A stretch of DNA of 64,000 nucleotides from the NCBI GenBank assembly GCA_963742585.1, contig CAVUMI010000009.1, positions 744,001 through 808,000 of the forward strand, written 5' to 3'. Below are positions 37,956 through 46,840 of this stretch, in pieces. The stretch comes from JACDEA01 sp963742585 (GTDB taxonomy: Bacteria; Actinomycetota; Acidimicrobiia; Acidimicrobiales; JACDEA01). Each line of letters begins with the position of its first letter. Position 1 is the first letter of the stretch. The notes below the pieces were generated by a model, which worked only from the letters and a program-made list of their open reading frames with translations, did no database searches and had not been told where the DNA came from. The position numbers and the translations under genes were made by a program.

Positions 37956-39032
37956 ATGGCCGGCGCAGCGCAGAACTACATCGCCGTGATCAAGGTGGTG
38001 GGTATTGGTGGCGGCGGCGTGAACGCCGTCAACCGCATGATCGATGCCGGGCTCAAGGGCGTCGAATTCATCGGCGTGAACACCGACGCCCAGGCCCTTC
38101 TGATGAGTGACGCCGATGTGAAACTCGACATCGGTCGCCAGCTCACCCGCGGTCTCGGTGCCGGGAGCGATCCCGAGGTCGGTCGCGAGGCCGCAGAGGA
38201 GCACCGCGACGAAATCGAAGAAGTGCTCAAGGGCGCCGACATGGTGTTCATCGCCGCGGGCGAGGGCGGCGGCACCGGCACCGGCGGTGCGCCGGTGGTT
38301 GCCGAGATCGCCCGCGGTCTGGGCGCGCTCGCCATCGGCGTGGTCACCCGTCCGTTCGCGTTTGAAGGGCGTCGTCGCGCCGTTCAGGCCGAGAACGGAA
38401 TCCAGAAGCTTCGTGAAAAAGTCGACACGCTGATCGTGATCCCGAACGACCGCTTGCTCACGGTGTCGAACGACAAGACGTCGATGATCAACGCGTTCAA
38501 GCACGCCGACGAAGTGTTGCTGCAAGGCGTGCAGGGCATCACCGACTTGATCACCACTCCGGGCCTCATCAACACCGACTTCGCCGACGTCAAGATGGTG
38601 ATGAGCAACGCGGGTACCGCCATCATGGGTATCGGCACCGCGTCGGGCGAGGGGCGCGCGGTCAACGCCGCTCGAGCCGCCATCACCAGTCCGTTGCTGG
38701 AAGCGTCGATCGAAGGTGCGCGCGGAATCCTGCTCAACATCGCGGGTGGCAACGACCTCGGACTCTTCGAGGTCAACGAAGCTGCGAGCATCATTCAGGA
38801 AGTGGCCCACCCCGACGTCAACCTCATCTTCGGCAACGTCATCGACGACACCATGGGCGACGAGGTTCGCATCACCGTCATCGCCGCCGGATTCGAGCGT
38901 TGGGACGACAAGCGCGGCAGCGGCGAACGCCGCCGCAGCTCGCTCGGCCTCAGCGACGAGGGCAGCGGCGACAGCGAGGAGTTCATGGACCTCGAGGACG
39001 ATGAGTTCGACGTTCCGAGTTTCCTGAAATAG
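37956..39032 (+). CDS. ftsZ: cell division GTPase FtsZ
   Basis: Tubulin-like GTPase forming the Z ring. I choose ATG 37956 because GAAGGAG lies 8 bases upstream and it gives the standard AQNYIAVIKVVGIGGGGVNAVNRM start. The signature GEGGGTGTGGAPVVAEIA, T7-loop NTDFADVKMVM and GEGRAVNAA are intact; 358 residues, frame clean. The flexible linker is short and the C-terminal peptide ends DDEFDVPSFLK, the conserved tail that binds SepF and other partners. GTG 37935 is an in-frame alternative. Confidence 0.97.
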   Translation: MAGAAQNYIAVIKVVGIGGGGVNAVNRMIDAGLKGVEFIGVNTDAQALLMSDADVKLDIGRQLTRGLGAGSDPEVGREAAEEHRDEIEEVLKGADMVFIAAGEGGGTGTGGAPVVAEIARGLGALAIGVVTRPFAFEGRRRAVQAENGIQKLREKVDTLIVIPNDRLLTVSNDKTSMINAFKHADEVLLQGVQGITDLITTPGLINTDFADVKMVMSNAGTAIMGIGTASGEGRAVNAARAAITSPLLEASIEGARGILLNIAGGNDLGLFEVNEAASIIQEVAHPDVNLIFGNVIDDTMGDEVRITVIAAGFERWDDKRGSGERRRSSLGLSDEGSGDSEEFMDLEDDEFDVPSFLK

Positions 39033-39043
39033 CGAGACAACTC

Positions 39044-39718
39044 CTGATCGACCTCGGACCGGCGCGGGTCAGGTTCACCGGCCGGGCCGAGGGCGACTTG
39101 GGCCACGGCGGCGAGTACGTCCACGAGGTTCGGCGCGAAGTCGCCGAGCGGCGGCGCGCCGTACTCGACCGGGAATGGAGCTGGCTGCGCCAGGTCCACG
39201 GCGATCGGGTCGTGATCGTCGACGGCCCCGGCGCGGGCGCGGGCGAGGCTGCGGACGCCAGCGTCACGACACACCCCGCCGCCGCGCTCGTCGTCCTGAC
39301 CGCTGACTGCGCACCGATAGCCCTTGCCACGCCAGAGGGCGTGGTTGCCGTCGTCCACGCCGGCTGGCGGGGACTCGTCGGCGGAGTCGTCGAGCGAGCG
39401 GTGGACGCGGTGCGGGCCGCTGGAGGATCCACGGTGCTCGGCGCCGTAGGCCCGTGCATCCACGCCGAGTGCTACGAGTTCGGCGCCGACGATCTGGATC
39501 GCGTGGCCGCGGTACTGGGCCCGTCGGTGCGGGCCCACACCGACGCGGGTAATCCGGCGCTCGACCTTCCGGCGGCGGTACGGCTCGCCCTGGGCAACAC
39601 AGGTGTCGATCTCGTCTACGACGCCGACGAATGCACGTCGTGTGTAGCCGACCGGTACTTCTCGCACCGGGCGCGCCGCGAGACCGAGCGCCAGGGGGTG
39701 GTGGCATGGCGGCCGTAG
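39044..39718 (+). CDS. pgeF: peptidoglycan editing factor / multicopper polyphenol oxidase family (YfiH/YlmD)
   Basis: Laccase-domain purine nucleoside phosphorylase-like protein. Zinc-site residues are in LTADCAPIAL (Cys), VVHAGWRGLVGG (His) and GPCIHAECYEFG. No ATG or GTG precedes the first conserved strand: the frame reaches back to CTG 39044 (LIDLGPARVRF), and the only standard alternative, TTG 39098, would cut the fold. The start is therefore uncertain. It lies in the usual ftsZ-ylmD-ylmE order and overlaps the next gene by 13 bases. Confidence 0.85.
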   Translation: MIDLGPARVRFTGRAEGDLGHGGEYVHEVRREVAERRRAVLDREWSWLRQVHGDRVVIVDGPGAGAGEAADASVTTHPAAALVVLTADCAPIALATPEGVVAVVHAGWRGLVGGVVERAVDAVRAAGGSTVLGAVGPCIHAECYEFGADDLDRVAAVLGPSVRAHTDAGNPALDLPAAVRLALGNTGVDLVYDADECTSCVADRYFSHRARRETERQGVVAWRP

Positions 39719-40368
39719 ACGTGGCCGCCAATCTGGCGGTGGTCCGGCAGCGCATCGCCGGTGCCGGAGGCGATCCAGGCGCCGTCACGATCGTGGCCAT
39801 GACCAAGGCGCTTCCCGCCGCCGCCGTGCACGCTGCTGTCGACGCTGGGCTGGCCGATATCGGCGAGAACTACGCGCAGGAACTGACGGCCAAGGCAACC
39901 GAGGCGCCGGCGGAGGTTCGCTGGCACTTTGTGGGCCCCGTGCAGCGCAACAAGGTCGGTCGCCTGGCGGGTCTCGTGTACCAGTGGCACGCCGTGGACC
40001 GGATCGCGGCGGCCGACGCCATCGCGGCCAAGGCGCCCCGCGCAACTGTCCTGGTGCAGGTCAACGTCGCCGGCGAGGCAGCCAAGCGCGGCTGCTCACC
40101 TCAGGAGGCGCCCACCGTCGTGGGTCACGCGATCGCTGCGGGGCTCGACGTACGTGGCTTGATGACGGTAGGTCCGCTCGGCCCGCCCGAGGCGGCCAGG
40201 CCCGGCTTCCGCCGCCTGGCGCGCCTGGCCCAGGACCTCGGATTGCCCGAACTCTCGATGGGGATGTCGGCAGACCTGGAGGTGGCGGTACAGGAGGGCG
40301 CGACGATTCTGCGGCTAGGCACGGCGTTGTTCGGTCCGCGGCCCGTCTCCGCCGAAGTGCGACGATAG
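39706..40368 (+). CDS. yggS: PLP homeostasis protein (YggS/YlmE)
   Basis: Alanine-racemase-like TIM barrel that binds PLP without known enzyme activity and keeps PLP and amino acid pools balanced. ATG 39706 inside the pgeF end. The PLP lysine is in VTIVAMTKALP (usually VAVSKTKP), and IGENYAQEL, WHFVGPVQRNK and LSMGMSADLEVAVQEGATILRLGTALFG are diagnostic. 220 residues, frame clean. Conserved position between ftsZ and sepF. Confidence 0.92.
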   Translation: MAAVDVAANLAVVRQRIAGAGGDPGAVTIVAMTKALPAAAVHAAVDAGLADIGENYAQELTAKATEAPAEVRWHFVGPVQRNKVGRLAGLVYQWHAVDRIAAADAIAAKAPRATVLVQVNVAGEAAKRGCSPQEAPTVVGHAIAAGLDVRGLMTVGPLGPPEAARPGFRRLARLAQDLGLPELSMGMSADLEVAVQEGATILRLGTALFGPRPVSAEVRR

Positions 40369-40393
40369 GCTCGTTCACGAGGAGGCGAGCACC

Positions 40394-40978
40394 ATGTCGG
40401 TCTTCCGAAGGGCGATGGTCTACTTGGGCCTCGCCGACGACGACTACGACGATTACGGAGCGTACGAGGAGCCGCAGGGCACCGCCGCGGGTCAGATGCA
40501 CGGTACGCAGACGGCGCAGCCGGCTTCGGCCCAAGCACCGGGAGCTGCCGGGCGATTCACCCGGCAGGCACCCGAGCAGTACGACCCGGGTCCGGCGTCG
40601 GCCATTCGTACGCTGCCGCGCGATCCGGGTCGCGAGGAGAGCACCGGCACGGTCACCGTCACGCCGCGCCCGTCGGTGGTCCGTCCTATCTCTCCGGACA
40701 AAGCCGCCAAGGTGCACGTCGTCGAGCCCGCGGACTTCGGCGATGCCAAGGAGATCGGCGACCGCTTCAAGGCGGGTCAGCCGGTCATCGTGACGATGCA
40801 GGGCCAGCCCGACGATCTACGCCGGCGCTTGATCGACTTCTGCAGTGGCGTCGTGTACGTGCTCGACGGGAGCATGAAGCAGGTGACCCGAGGTGTGTAT
40901 CTGCTTACGCCGTCGAACGTCGAGGTATCCGCCGAGGAGAAGCGCAGGCTCCAGGAACAAGGCCTGTTCCGGAGCTGA
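40394..40978 (+). CDS. sepF: cell division protein SepF
   Basis: Z-ring membrane anchor in bacteria lacking FtsA. ATG 40394 with GAGGCGAG upstream. The N-terminal amphipathic helix MSVFRRAMVYLGLADDD, an acidic and low-complexity linker (about residues 20-95), and the SepF core KVHVVEPADFGDAKEIGDRFKAGQPVIVTMQG to IDFCSGVVYVLDGSMKQVTRGVYLLTPSNVEVS are all present; 194 residues. No FtsA gene appears in the cluster, consistent with SepF tethering FtsZ. Confidence 0.94.
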   Translation: MSVFRRAMVYLGLADDDYDDYGAYEEPQGTAAGQMHGTQTAQPASAQAPGAAGRFTRQAPEQYDPGPASAIRTLPRDPGREESTGTVTVTPRPSVVRPISPDKAAKVHVVEPADFGDAKEIGDRFKAGQPVIVTMQGQPDDLRRRLIDFCSGVVYVLDGSMKQVTRGVYLLTPSNVEVSAEEKRRLQEQGLFRS

Positions 40979-40981
40979 CCA

Positions 40982-41221
40982 ATGATCCTCGCCCAGCTGA
41001 TACAGCTCTATATCTTCGCGATCTTCGGCCGGATCGTTCTGAGCTGGTTCCCGGTGTCGCCCGGCGGCGCGATGGCGACGGTCCACAGCTTCCTCTACCG
41101 GATCACTGAGCCGGTTCTCGGCCCCGTCCGGCGGGTCATGCCACCGCTCGGCGGGTTCGATTTGTCACCGATCGTCGTGATCATCGCGCTGCAAATCCTC
41201 GCCGCTTCTTTCTCGCGATAA
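40982..41221 (+). CDS. YggT family membrane protein
   Basis: Two-helix membrane protein (79 aa) from ATG 40982, three bases after sepF. Helices at about 3-21 and 62-76, with the family motifs ILSWFPVSPGG and ITEPVLGPVRRVMPPLGGFDLSPIVVIIALQIL. Homologues (YlmG) are found beside sepF and affect nucleoid and septum placement; the mechanism is unknown. Confidence 0.92.
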   Translation: MILAQLIQLYIFAIFGRIVLSWFPVSPGGAMATVHSFLYRITEPVLGPVRRVMPPLGGFDLSPIVVIIALQILAASFSR

Positions 41222-41263
41222 CAGTCCGCGGAACCCAGGACGAGCCGCAGTACGCTTCGCGGC

Positions 41264-42154
41264 ATGGACGTATCACCGCGAGCCTTACGCGCCGTGACGT
41301 TCCGGGAAAAGCTCAGGGGCTATCACCCCGACGACGTCGACCAGTTCCTCGAGCGAGTAGCTGAGGGTGTCGCTGCTCTGCAAGGAAAACTCGACGCCGC
41401 GCTCGCGCGCGCCGAGAAGGCTGAAGTGGAGCGGTCGGCGCTCACCGAGGGCGAGGATGCGGTGCAGCGCACGCTGGTCCTGGCGCAACGGACCGCCGAC
41501 CTCGCGCTCAATGAGGCGAAGGAGGAAGCCGCCCGACTGGTGGCCGACGCCCAGGCCACCGCCGACCGGCTCGCCAGCAAAGCGCAGCAGCAGCTCCGTC
41601 TGGATCTGGAGCGGCTGGAGACGGCGCGGAAGCAGTTGCACGACGATGTACTCGCGATGCAGCAATACGTGGAGAACGAGCGCGGACGCGTCCGCACCGC
41701 TCTGGCCGAGTTGGTGCGCAAGGTCGACAGCACCACCCGGCGGCCACCGCCGCCTCCCGCCCCCACCAAGCTCGACGTGCCGCCCGCGGTGATCCCGCGA
41801 GTGCTCGAGCCGGAGGCGGATCGGGCGCCGGCCGTCGAGCCTGTGCGGGAGCCGCCGCCGGTGGAACTCCCCGACGTGCCGAAAGCCCCACCTGCGCCGG
41901 ACGCCGAAGTTGAGCTCGCGCCCGCGGTCCCCGAACCGGCGCCGCCGCGGATCCGTCGCGAGCCCCAGCCGCCTCCGGTCTCGGGCACGCCCTTCGGCAC
42001 GGCCCGACCGGCGGCTCGTCCGAGCGGTCCGCCGCCCGGACCCCGACGCTTCGTCCTGGCCGAGGCGCCCACCGATGGCGTTGCCGAGGCTGAGGACGAG
42101 TCCGTACGCGAGCGTGATGACCCGTCGGGTCTGCGTCGCCTGTTCGGGCGCTGA
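41264..42154 (+). CDS. divIVA: DivIVA/Wag31 polar growth protein
   Basis: Coiled-coil protein that marks curved membrane at poles and septa in actinobacteria. ATG 41264. The N-terminal lipid-binding domain MDVSPRALRAVTFREKLRGYHPDDVDQFLERV is diagnostic (residues 1-35). Long coiled coil to about residue 155, then a proline-rich low-complexity tail (about 160-275) ending with a short conserved-looking basic patch DPSGLRRLFGR. Frame clean. Last gene of the syntenic dcw block. Confidence 0.9.
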   Translation: MDVSPRALRAVTFREKLRGYHPDDVDQFLERVAEGVAALQGKLDAALARAEKAEVERSALTEGEDAVQRTLVLAQRTADLALNEAKEEAARLVADAQATADRLASKAQQQLRLDLERLETARKQLHDDVLAMQQYVENERGRVRTALAELVRKVDSTTRRPPPPPAPTKLDVPPAVIPRVLEPEADRAPAVEPVREPPPVELPDVPKAPPAPDAEVELAPAVPEPAPPRIRREPQPPPVSGTPFGTARPAARPSGPPPGPRRFVLAEAPTDGVAEAEDESVRERDDPSGLRRLFGR

Positions 42155-42238
42155 GAGTTCCACTCAGGCCAATTCCCCCCCGCCGCCGGTTGCGCCTAGG
42201 ATGCGCGGCCGTCCTCGACTGACCCGGATGGTGCTTCT

Positions 42239-43156
42239 GTGCTTCTGCTACTGACTATCGGCCTCGTGCTTGTTGGCGCGGTGTCGCTCGTTATCGGCTT
42301 CGTGTCGCAGAACACGCTGCCTATCTACATCTCGATCGCCTGCAGCGTGGCGGCGGGGTTGGTGCTGCTCGTGTTCTCGCGCATGAATCGCCGTCAGGCG
42401 GTGGTCCCGGCGGCGGCCGTGGCCGACGACGGTACCGGCCCGGCCACCACCGAGTTCGTTCTCCAAGAGGCGCGGTCGGCCGCCCGGCCGGCAGCTGCGA
42501 CTGCGGTGGACGACGGGTTCCCGATCGAGGACTACGACCAGCTGCTGGTGAGCGAGATCGTTCCGCTCCTGCCCGAACTGGACCTCGAAGAGCTCGACGC
42601 GGTTCGAGCGCGCGAGGAGGACGGCAAGGCGCGCGCGAGCATCCTGCGGCGCATCGACGCGCTGGCCGAGGAGCTCGAGGGCAGCGGCCGCGCCGCCGAT
42701 GTAGACGACGTCGAGCAGGAAGAGGAAGAGGAGGAGGAGTACGGCGACGCCGAGGCCGAGGGCGACGACGAGCTGTTCCCGATTGCCGACTACGACGAGT
42801 TGAGGGTCAACCAGATCCTTCCGCTGTTGCCTGAACTCGACGATGACGAACTGGTTTTGGTCGCCGATCGCGAACGCGCCGGCGCCGGCCGCTACAGCAT
42901 CCTCGTCCGCGTCGACGAGCTGCTCGGTGTCACGGTCGCCGCCCCCGCACCCAAGAAGGCCGCTCCCCGTCGTGCCGGAGGCGCGCAGAAGACTCAGAAG
43001 ACTGCCGCCAAGAAGACCGCGGCGAAGAAGGCTCCCGCGAAGCGGACAACTGCGAAGCAGGCGCCGGCCAAGAAGACCGCCGCCAAGAAGACCGCCGCCA
43101 AGAAGACAACGGCGAAGAAGGCTCCCGCGAAAAAGGCTGCCGCGAAGAAGCGCTAA
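42239..43156 (+). CDS. membrane protein with tandem acidic repeats and histone-H1-like tail
   Basis: 305 residues from GTG 42239. Two N-terminal helices (about 2-22 and 28-45). Then two copies of a roughly 50-residue unit: DGFPIEDYDQLLVSEIVPLLPELD at 95 and ELFPIADYDELRVNQILPLLPELD at 185, separated by an acidic run (VEQEEEEEEEY). From about 240 to the end it is almost pure K/A/P in KKTAAKKAPAK-type repeats, like eukaryotic H1 and bacterial lysine-rich DNA-binding tails. I recognise no assigned function. The layout suggests a membrane-bound protein able to touch DNA or polyanions on the cytoplasmic side. It converges with ileS, their stops overlapping. Confidence 0.8.
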   Translation: MLLLLTIGLVLVGAVSLVIGFVSQNTLPIYISIACSVAAGLVLLVFSRMNRRQAVVPAAAVADDGTGPATTEFVLQEARSAARPAAATAVDDGFPIEDYDQLLVSEIVPLLPELDLEELDAVRAREEDGKARASILRRIDALAEELEGSGRAADVDDVEQEEEEEEEYGDAEAEGDDELFPIADYDELRVNQILPLLPELDDDELVLVADRERAGAGRYSILVRVDELLGVTVAAPAPKKAAPRRAGGAQKTQKTAAKKTAAKKAPAKRTTAKQAPAKKTAAKKTAAKKTTAKKAPAKKAAAKKR

Positions 43157-46100
43157 GCGCGGCGCAGGCCGATGTGAAACGCGCGGCCGTCGGGTAGTTC
43201 GGCCCGGTGACCATCGGAGAGACGGTCGATCACAACAAGCTCAACCGCCAACGTTTCGTTCTTGATGTGCTCGCGGTAGGCGTCGACCGCGTCGCGAATG
43301 TCATCGTGCGTCGTGGCCAACGTCAGGTGAATACGATCGCTTACCTGCAGCGCCTCCTTGCGACGCACTTCTTGAACCTGCCGGACGACGTCGCGAGCTG
43401 TCCCCTCGGCTTCGAGTTCCGGCGTGACGTCGAGGTCGAGGAGCACAACCCCAGCGCCACCGGGTAGGGCGCGCGTCCGGTCGGCGTCGGTCGGACGAAG
43501 CCCCAAGGTGAACTCGCCCGCTTCGAGTCGCTGGCCACCCGCGACCGCGGTGCCGTCTTCATTGACGCTCCAATCACCGGCCTTGGCCGCCTTGATCACC
43601 TGCTGCACGGCCGGCCCGAGCCGGGGCCCTATCACCGCCGGCTTCAGTTGGAGAACCGTCTCCGCGTGGCCGGTTACGTCGCTTTTCAAGAGGACCTGCT
43701 TTACGTTGACTTCGTCCTTGATGAGGTCGACGAACGGTGCCAGGCGGTCGGCGTCGGTGACCGCGACAGTGAGCGACGGGAGCGGCAACCGGGCCCGCCG
43801 GCGTTGGTCTTTGCGTATCGAATGGGCGGCCGAGCACACCTCGCGCACGAGGTCCATGGCGGCCACGAGATCGGCGTCGTCTGGGAGTTCGCCGCGGTCC
43901 GGCCAATCGGTCAGGTGGACGCTCCGTGCGCCGGTGAGCCCGCGATACGCCGCCTCAGTCACCATTGGCAAGAGCGGAGCGGCGACGCGAAGGACAACTT
44001 CGAGGACCGTGGCCAAGGTGTCGAAGGCCGGCGGCTCCCCTTTCCAGAATCGGTCGCGACTGCGGCGGATGTACCAGTTGTTGAGGGCGCCGTCGACGAA
44101 CCGCTCCAGCGCCTCACACGCACCCGGTAGGTCGTAGGCATCCATCCGGTCCTCGACCGCGCTGACCAGATCGCCGGTCTTGGCCAGGATGTAGCGGTCG
44201 AGCACGCCTGCCCCGTCGGCGCGCACGGCGGCGCGGTATCCGTCGGCGTTGGCGTAGAGCGTGAAGAAGTGCCAGGCACTCCAGAGGGGATTGAGCATGC
44301 GCCGAGCCGCGTCGGTGATGGCCCGATCGGTGACGACGATGTCGCCGCCGCGCAGGATGGCGCCGGACATGAAGAACCAACGCATGGCGTCGGCGCCAAT
44401 GGTTTCGAAGGTGGTCAGCGGGTCGGTGTAGTTCCTGGACCGCTTGGAGAGCTTCTGCCCTTCGTCGTCCAGCAGCACGCCGTGAACGACGCAGTTGCGG
44501 AACGCGTTCCGGTCGAACAAGGCGGTCGCCAGCACATGCAACGTTCGGAACCAGCCGCGCGTTTGCGGCACGTATTCGACGATGAAGTCACCGGGAAAGT
44601 GGTGCTCGAACCACTCCTGGTTCTCGAAGGGGTAATGGACCTGCGCGAACGGCATCGATCCCGACTCGAACCAGCAGTCGAGGACTTCCTCGACCCGCCG
44701 CATCGTGGACCGCCCGGTCGGGTCGTCTGGATTGGCGCGGGTCAGCTCGTCGATGTAGGGGCGGTGAAGATCTGTCGGTCGGACGCCGAAATCGCGTTCG
44801 AGCTCGTCGAGGCTGCCGTACACGTCGACGCGCGGGTACTCGGGGTCGTCGCTCTTCCACACCGGAATCGGCGAGCCCCAGAAGCGGTTTCTGCTGATCG
44901 ACCAGTCGGGTGCACTCTCAAGCGTCTTGGCGAACGCTCCGTGCTTTATGTGTTCGGGTATCCAGGTGATCTCTTCGTTCCGTGCCAATGAGCGATCGCG
45001 CAGCGCGGTCTCGGCGACGAACCACGAACTGACTGCCTTGTAGATGAGCGGCGTATCGGTACGCCAGCAGTGCGGATAGGCGTGAACGTAACTGTCGTGA
45101 CGTACAAGGACGCCGCGATCCTTCAGGTCCTTGATGATCGATGCGTTCGCGTCGAACACCTGCATGCCTGCGTAGTCGACGACTTCGTCGGTGAAGCGAC
45201 CGCGGCCGTCAACCGGACAGACAACGGCGATGCCGTTGGCTTCGGACAGCTTTTGGTCGTCCTCCCCGAAGCCCGGCGCCATGTGGACGACCCCCGTGCC
45301 GTCCTCGGTGCTGACGAAGTCCGCCGCGAGAACGCGGAAGGCATTCGGCGCGTCGGCAAAGTAGGGGAACATCGGCGTGTAAGACCGGCCGATGAGGTCG
45401 GCACCCTTAAGCGTGCCTACTCGAGTCGCCGCCTCGAGCTGGTGCTCGTAGTTGGCGACTGTTGCTTCGCCGATCAGATACCGGACGCCGGCGTCGTCGT
45501 ACACCGCGTAGTCGATGTCGGGCCCGACGGCCAGGGCGAGATTGGACGGCAACGTCCATGGCGTCGTCGTCCACACGAGGATGCGCTCACCGGAGTCGAG
45601 CTCGAACCACACCGTGATCGCCGGGTCCTGGCGGTCACGAGTGGCATCGTCCAGGCGTGTTTCGGCGTTGGACAGCGGCGTTTCGCACTCCCAGCAGTAC
45701 GCAAGGACCCGGTAGCCCTCGTACATGAGGCCCTGGTCCCACAGCTGCTTGAGTGCCCACATGACGCTCTCCATGTAGGGGAGGTCCATGGTCTTGTAGT
45801 CGTTCTTGAAGTCGACCCACCGCGCTTGGCGCGTGACGTACTGCTCCCAGTCACTGGTGTACCGGAGGACGGATTCACGGCAGTACTCGTTGAACTTGTC
45901 CACGCCGTAGTCGACGATCTCGGCCTTGGTAGAGAGCCCGAGCTCTTTCTCCGCCAACATCTCGGCAGGAAGCCCGTGGCAGTCCCAGCCGAAGCGGCGC
46001 TCGACCCGGTGGCCCCGCATTGTCTGATATCGGGGGATTACGTCTTTGGCGAAGCCGGTAAGGAGATGGCCGAAGTGGGGCAACCCGTTGGCGAACGGCG

Positions 46101-46290
46101 GTCCGTCGTAAACCACGAACTCGTTGCTCCCGCCTTCGCCAGCCGGACGTTGCTCGATGGACGCCTGGAAGGTTTGGTCACGCTCCCAGAACTCGAGGAT
46201 TGCCTGCTCCAGGGCGGGAAATGAGGGCTGCGCGTCGACCGTGGGGTATGGCTGATCGGAATCAGCATCAGTCCGCGCGGCCATCCCCAT
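43153..46290 (-). CDS. ileS: isoleucyl-tRNA synthetase
   Basis: Charges tRNA-Ile; about 1045 residues. HIGH-type motif GPPFANGLPHFGHLLTGFAKD, class I motif FGWDCHGLPAE, editing-domain TTPWTLPSNLALAV, and KMSKS-type loop DDEGQKLSKRSRNYTDP. Length and the KLSKR loop fit the eukaryote-like IleRS group common in actinobacteria, whose members tend to resist mupirocin (known of the group). ATG 46290 or ATG 46284 could start; a TACTGT hexamer six bases before 46284 would allow leaderless translation. Frame clean over its full 3.1 kb. The open frame extends further upstream, but that part is the antisense of the DUF167 gene. Confidence 0.95.
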   Translation of the reverse strand: MGMAARTDADSDQPYPTVDAQPSFPALEQAILEFWERDQTFQASIEQRPAGEGGSNEFVVYDGPPFANGLPHFGHLLTGFAKDVIPRYQTMRGHRVERRFGWDCHGLPAEMLAEKELGLSTKAEIVDYGVDKFNEYCRESVLRYTSDWEQYVTRQARWVDFKNDYKTMDLPYMESVMWALKQLWDQGLMYEGYRVLAYCWECETPLSNAETRLDDATRDRQDPAITVWFELDSGERILVWTTTPWTLPSNLALAVGPDIDYAVYDDAGVRYLIGEATVANYEHQLEAATRVGTLKGADLIGRSYTPMFPYFADAPNAFRVLAADFVSTEDGTGVVHMAPGFGEDDQKLSEANGIAVVCPVDGRGRFTDEVVDYAGMQVFDANASIIKDLKDRGVLVRHDSYVHAYPHCWRTDTPLIYKAVSSWFVAETALRDRSLARNEEITWIPEHIKHGAFAKTLESAPDWSISRNRFWGSPIPVWKSDDPEYPRVDVYGSLDELERDFGVRPTDLHRPYIDELTRANPDDPTGRSTMRRVEEVLDCWFESGSMPFAQVHYPFENQEWFEHHFPGDFIVEYVPQTRGWFRTLHVLATALFDRNAFRNCVVHGVLLDDEGQKLSKRSRNYTDPLTTFETIGADAMRWFFMSGAILRGGDIVVTDRAITDAARRMLNPLWSAWHFFTLYANADGYRAAVRADGAGVLDRYILAKTGDLVSAVEDRMDAYDLPGACEALERFVDGALNNWYIRRSRDRFWKGEPPAFDTLATVLEVVLRVAAPLLPMVTEAAYRGLTGARSVHLTDWPDRGELPDDADLVAAMDLVREVCSAAHSIRKDQRRRARLPLPSLTVAVTDADRLAPFVDLIKDEVNVKQVLLKSDVTGHAETVLQLKPAVIGPRLGPAVQQVIKAAKAGDWSVNEDGTAVAGGQRLEAGEFTLGLRPTDADRTRALPGGAGVVLLDLDVTPELEAEGTARDVVRQVQEVRRKEALQVSDRIHLTLATTHDDIRDAVDAYREHIKNETLAVELVVIDRLSDGHRAELPDGRAFHIGLRRA

Positions 46291-46296
46291 ACAGTA

Positions 46297-46656
46297 ATGA
46301 CGGTGTCTGCGGACCTTTTCGACATAACGGCTGAGGGCGACGTCGTGGTGCGGCTGCACGTCCAGCCGGGTGCGGGACGCACCGCGGTAGCCGGCCGCCA
46401 TGGCGACGCCCTGAAAGTGAAGGTGGCTGCGCCCCCCACCGGCGGGCGAGCCAACGACGCCTGCGTGGCCTTGGTCGCCGAGCTGTTTGGCGTCGATCGC
46501 GGCCAGGTCGAGCTGACGCAGGGACAGTCGAGCCGCACCAAGCGGGTCAAGGTCAAGGGCATGGACGTGGACGACGCCCGGCGGCTGCTGGCCGCCGCTC
46601 TTGCTGACACCGGGAATGCCGGACCCGTCTGGAGTGTTCGCCCGCCCGACCACTAG
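46297..46656 (+). CDS. DUF167 (YggU) family protein
   Basis: Small alpha/beta protein of unknown function, 119 residues from ATG 46297. Family core VRLHVQPGAGRTAVAGRHGDALKVKVAAPPTGGRANDACVALVAELFGVDRGQVELTQGQSSRTKRVKV. It starts only six bases from the divergent ileS ATG at 46290. Its stop codon TAG (46654-46656) lies inside the left arm of a 125-bp inverted-repeat element, and the last 20 residues extend past the normal family end. Confidence 0.88.
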   Translation: MTVSADLFDITAEGDVVVRLHVQPGAGRTAVAGRHGDALKVKVAAPPTGGRANDACVALVAELFGVDRGQVELTQGQSSRTKRVKVKGMDVDDARRLLAAALADTGNAGPVWSVRPPDH

Positions 46657-46777
46657 GAGACTGCTGATTTCCGACCGCTCCGCCAGCTTTCGCTGAAACG
46701 AATCCCGTCGACCAGCGGGTTCGCCGCGCTGTGGGCGCCGGCGGAGCCGGCGGCGCACTAAATCAGCAGTCTCCTAG
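46653..46777. repeat. 125-bp element with 18-bp perfect terminal inverted repeats
   Basis: CTAGGAGACTGCTGATTT at 46653-46670 is exactly mirrored at 46760-46777, enclosing 89 bases. The interior is GC-rich with smaller self-complementary parts (CCAGCG/CGCTG and GCCGGCGGAGCCGGC). No ORF inside. Size and ends resemble a miniature inverted-repeat element; a long hairpin terminator after the DUF167 gene is the alternative. No clear target duplication seen. Confidence 0.7.
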
Positions 46778-46840
46778 AGCGAAAACACGCTCCCCGGTGT
46801 GGGCCGTGGTAGTTTCCCCCGCTCTTTCGGAAGGACCTAG

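Noticed and set aside
42955..43155. Lysine-coding tandem repeat as a CRISPR or satellite
   Set aside because: Repeats are codon-level AAG/GCC/CCG variations within an ORF, without fixed unit or spacers.
46297..46758. N-terminal extension of the ileS reading frame by about 150 residues
   Set aside because: It is the antisense of the DUF167 gene and the inverted-repeat element; IleRS homology begins after the ATGs at 46290/46284.
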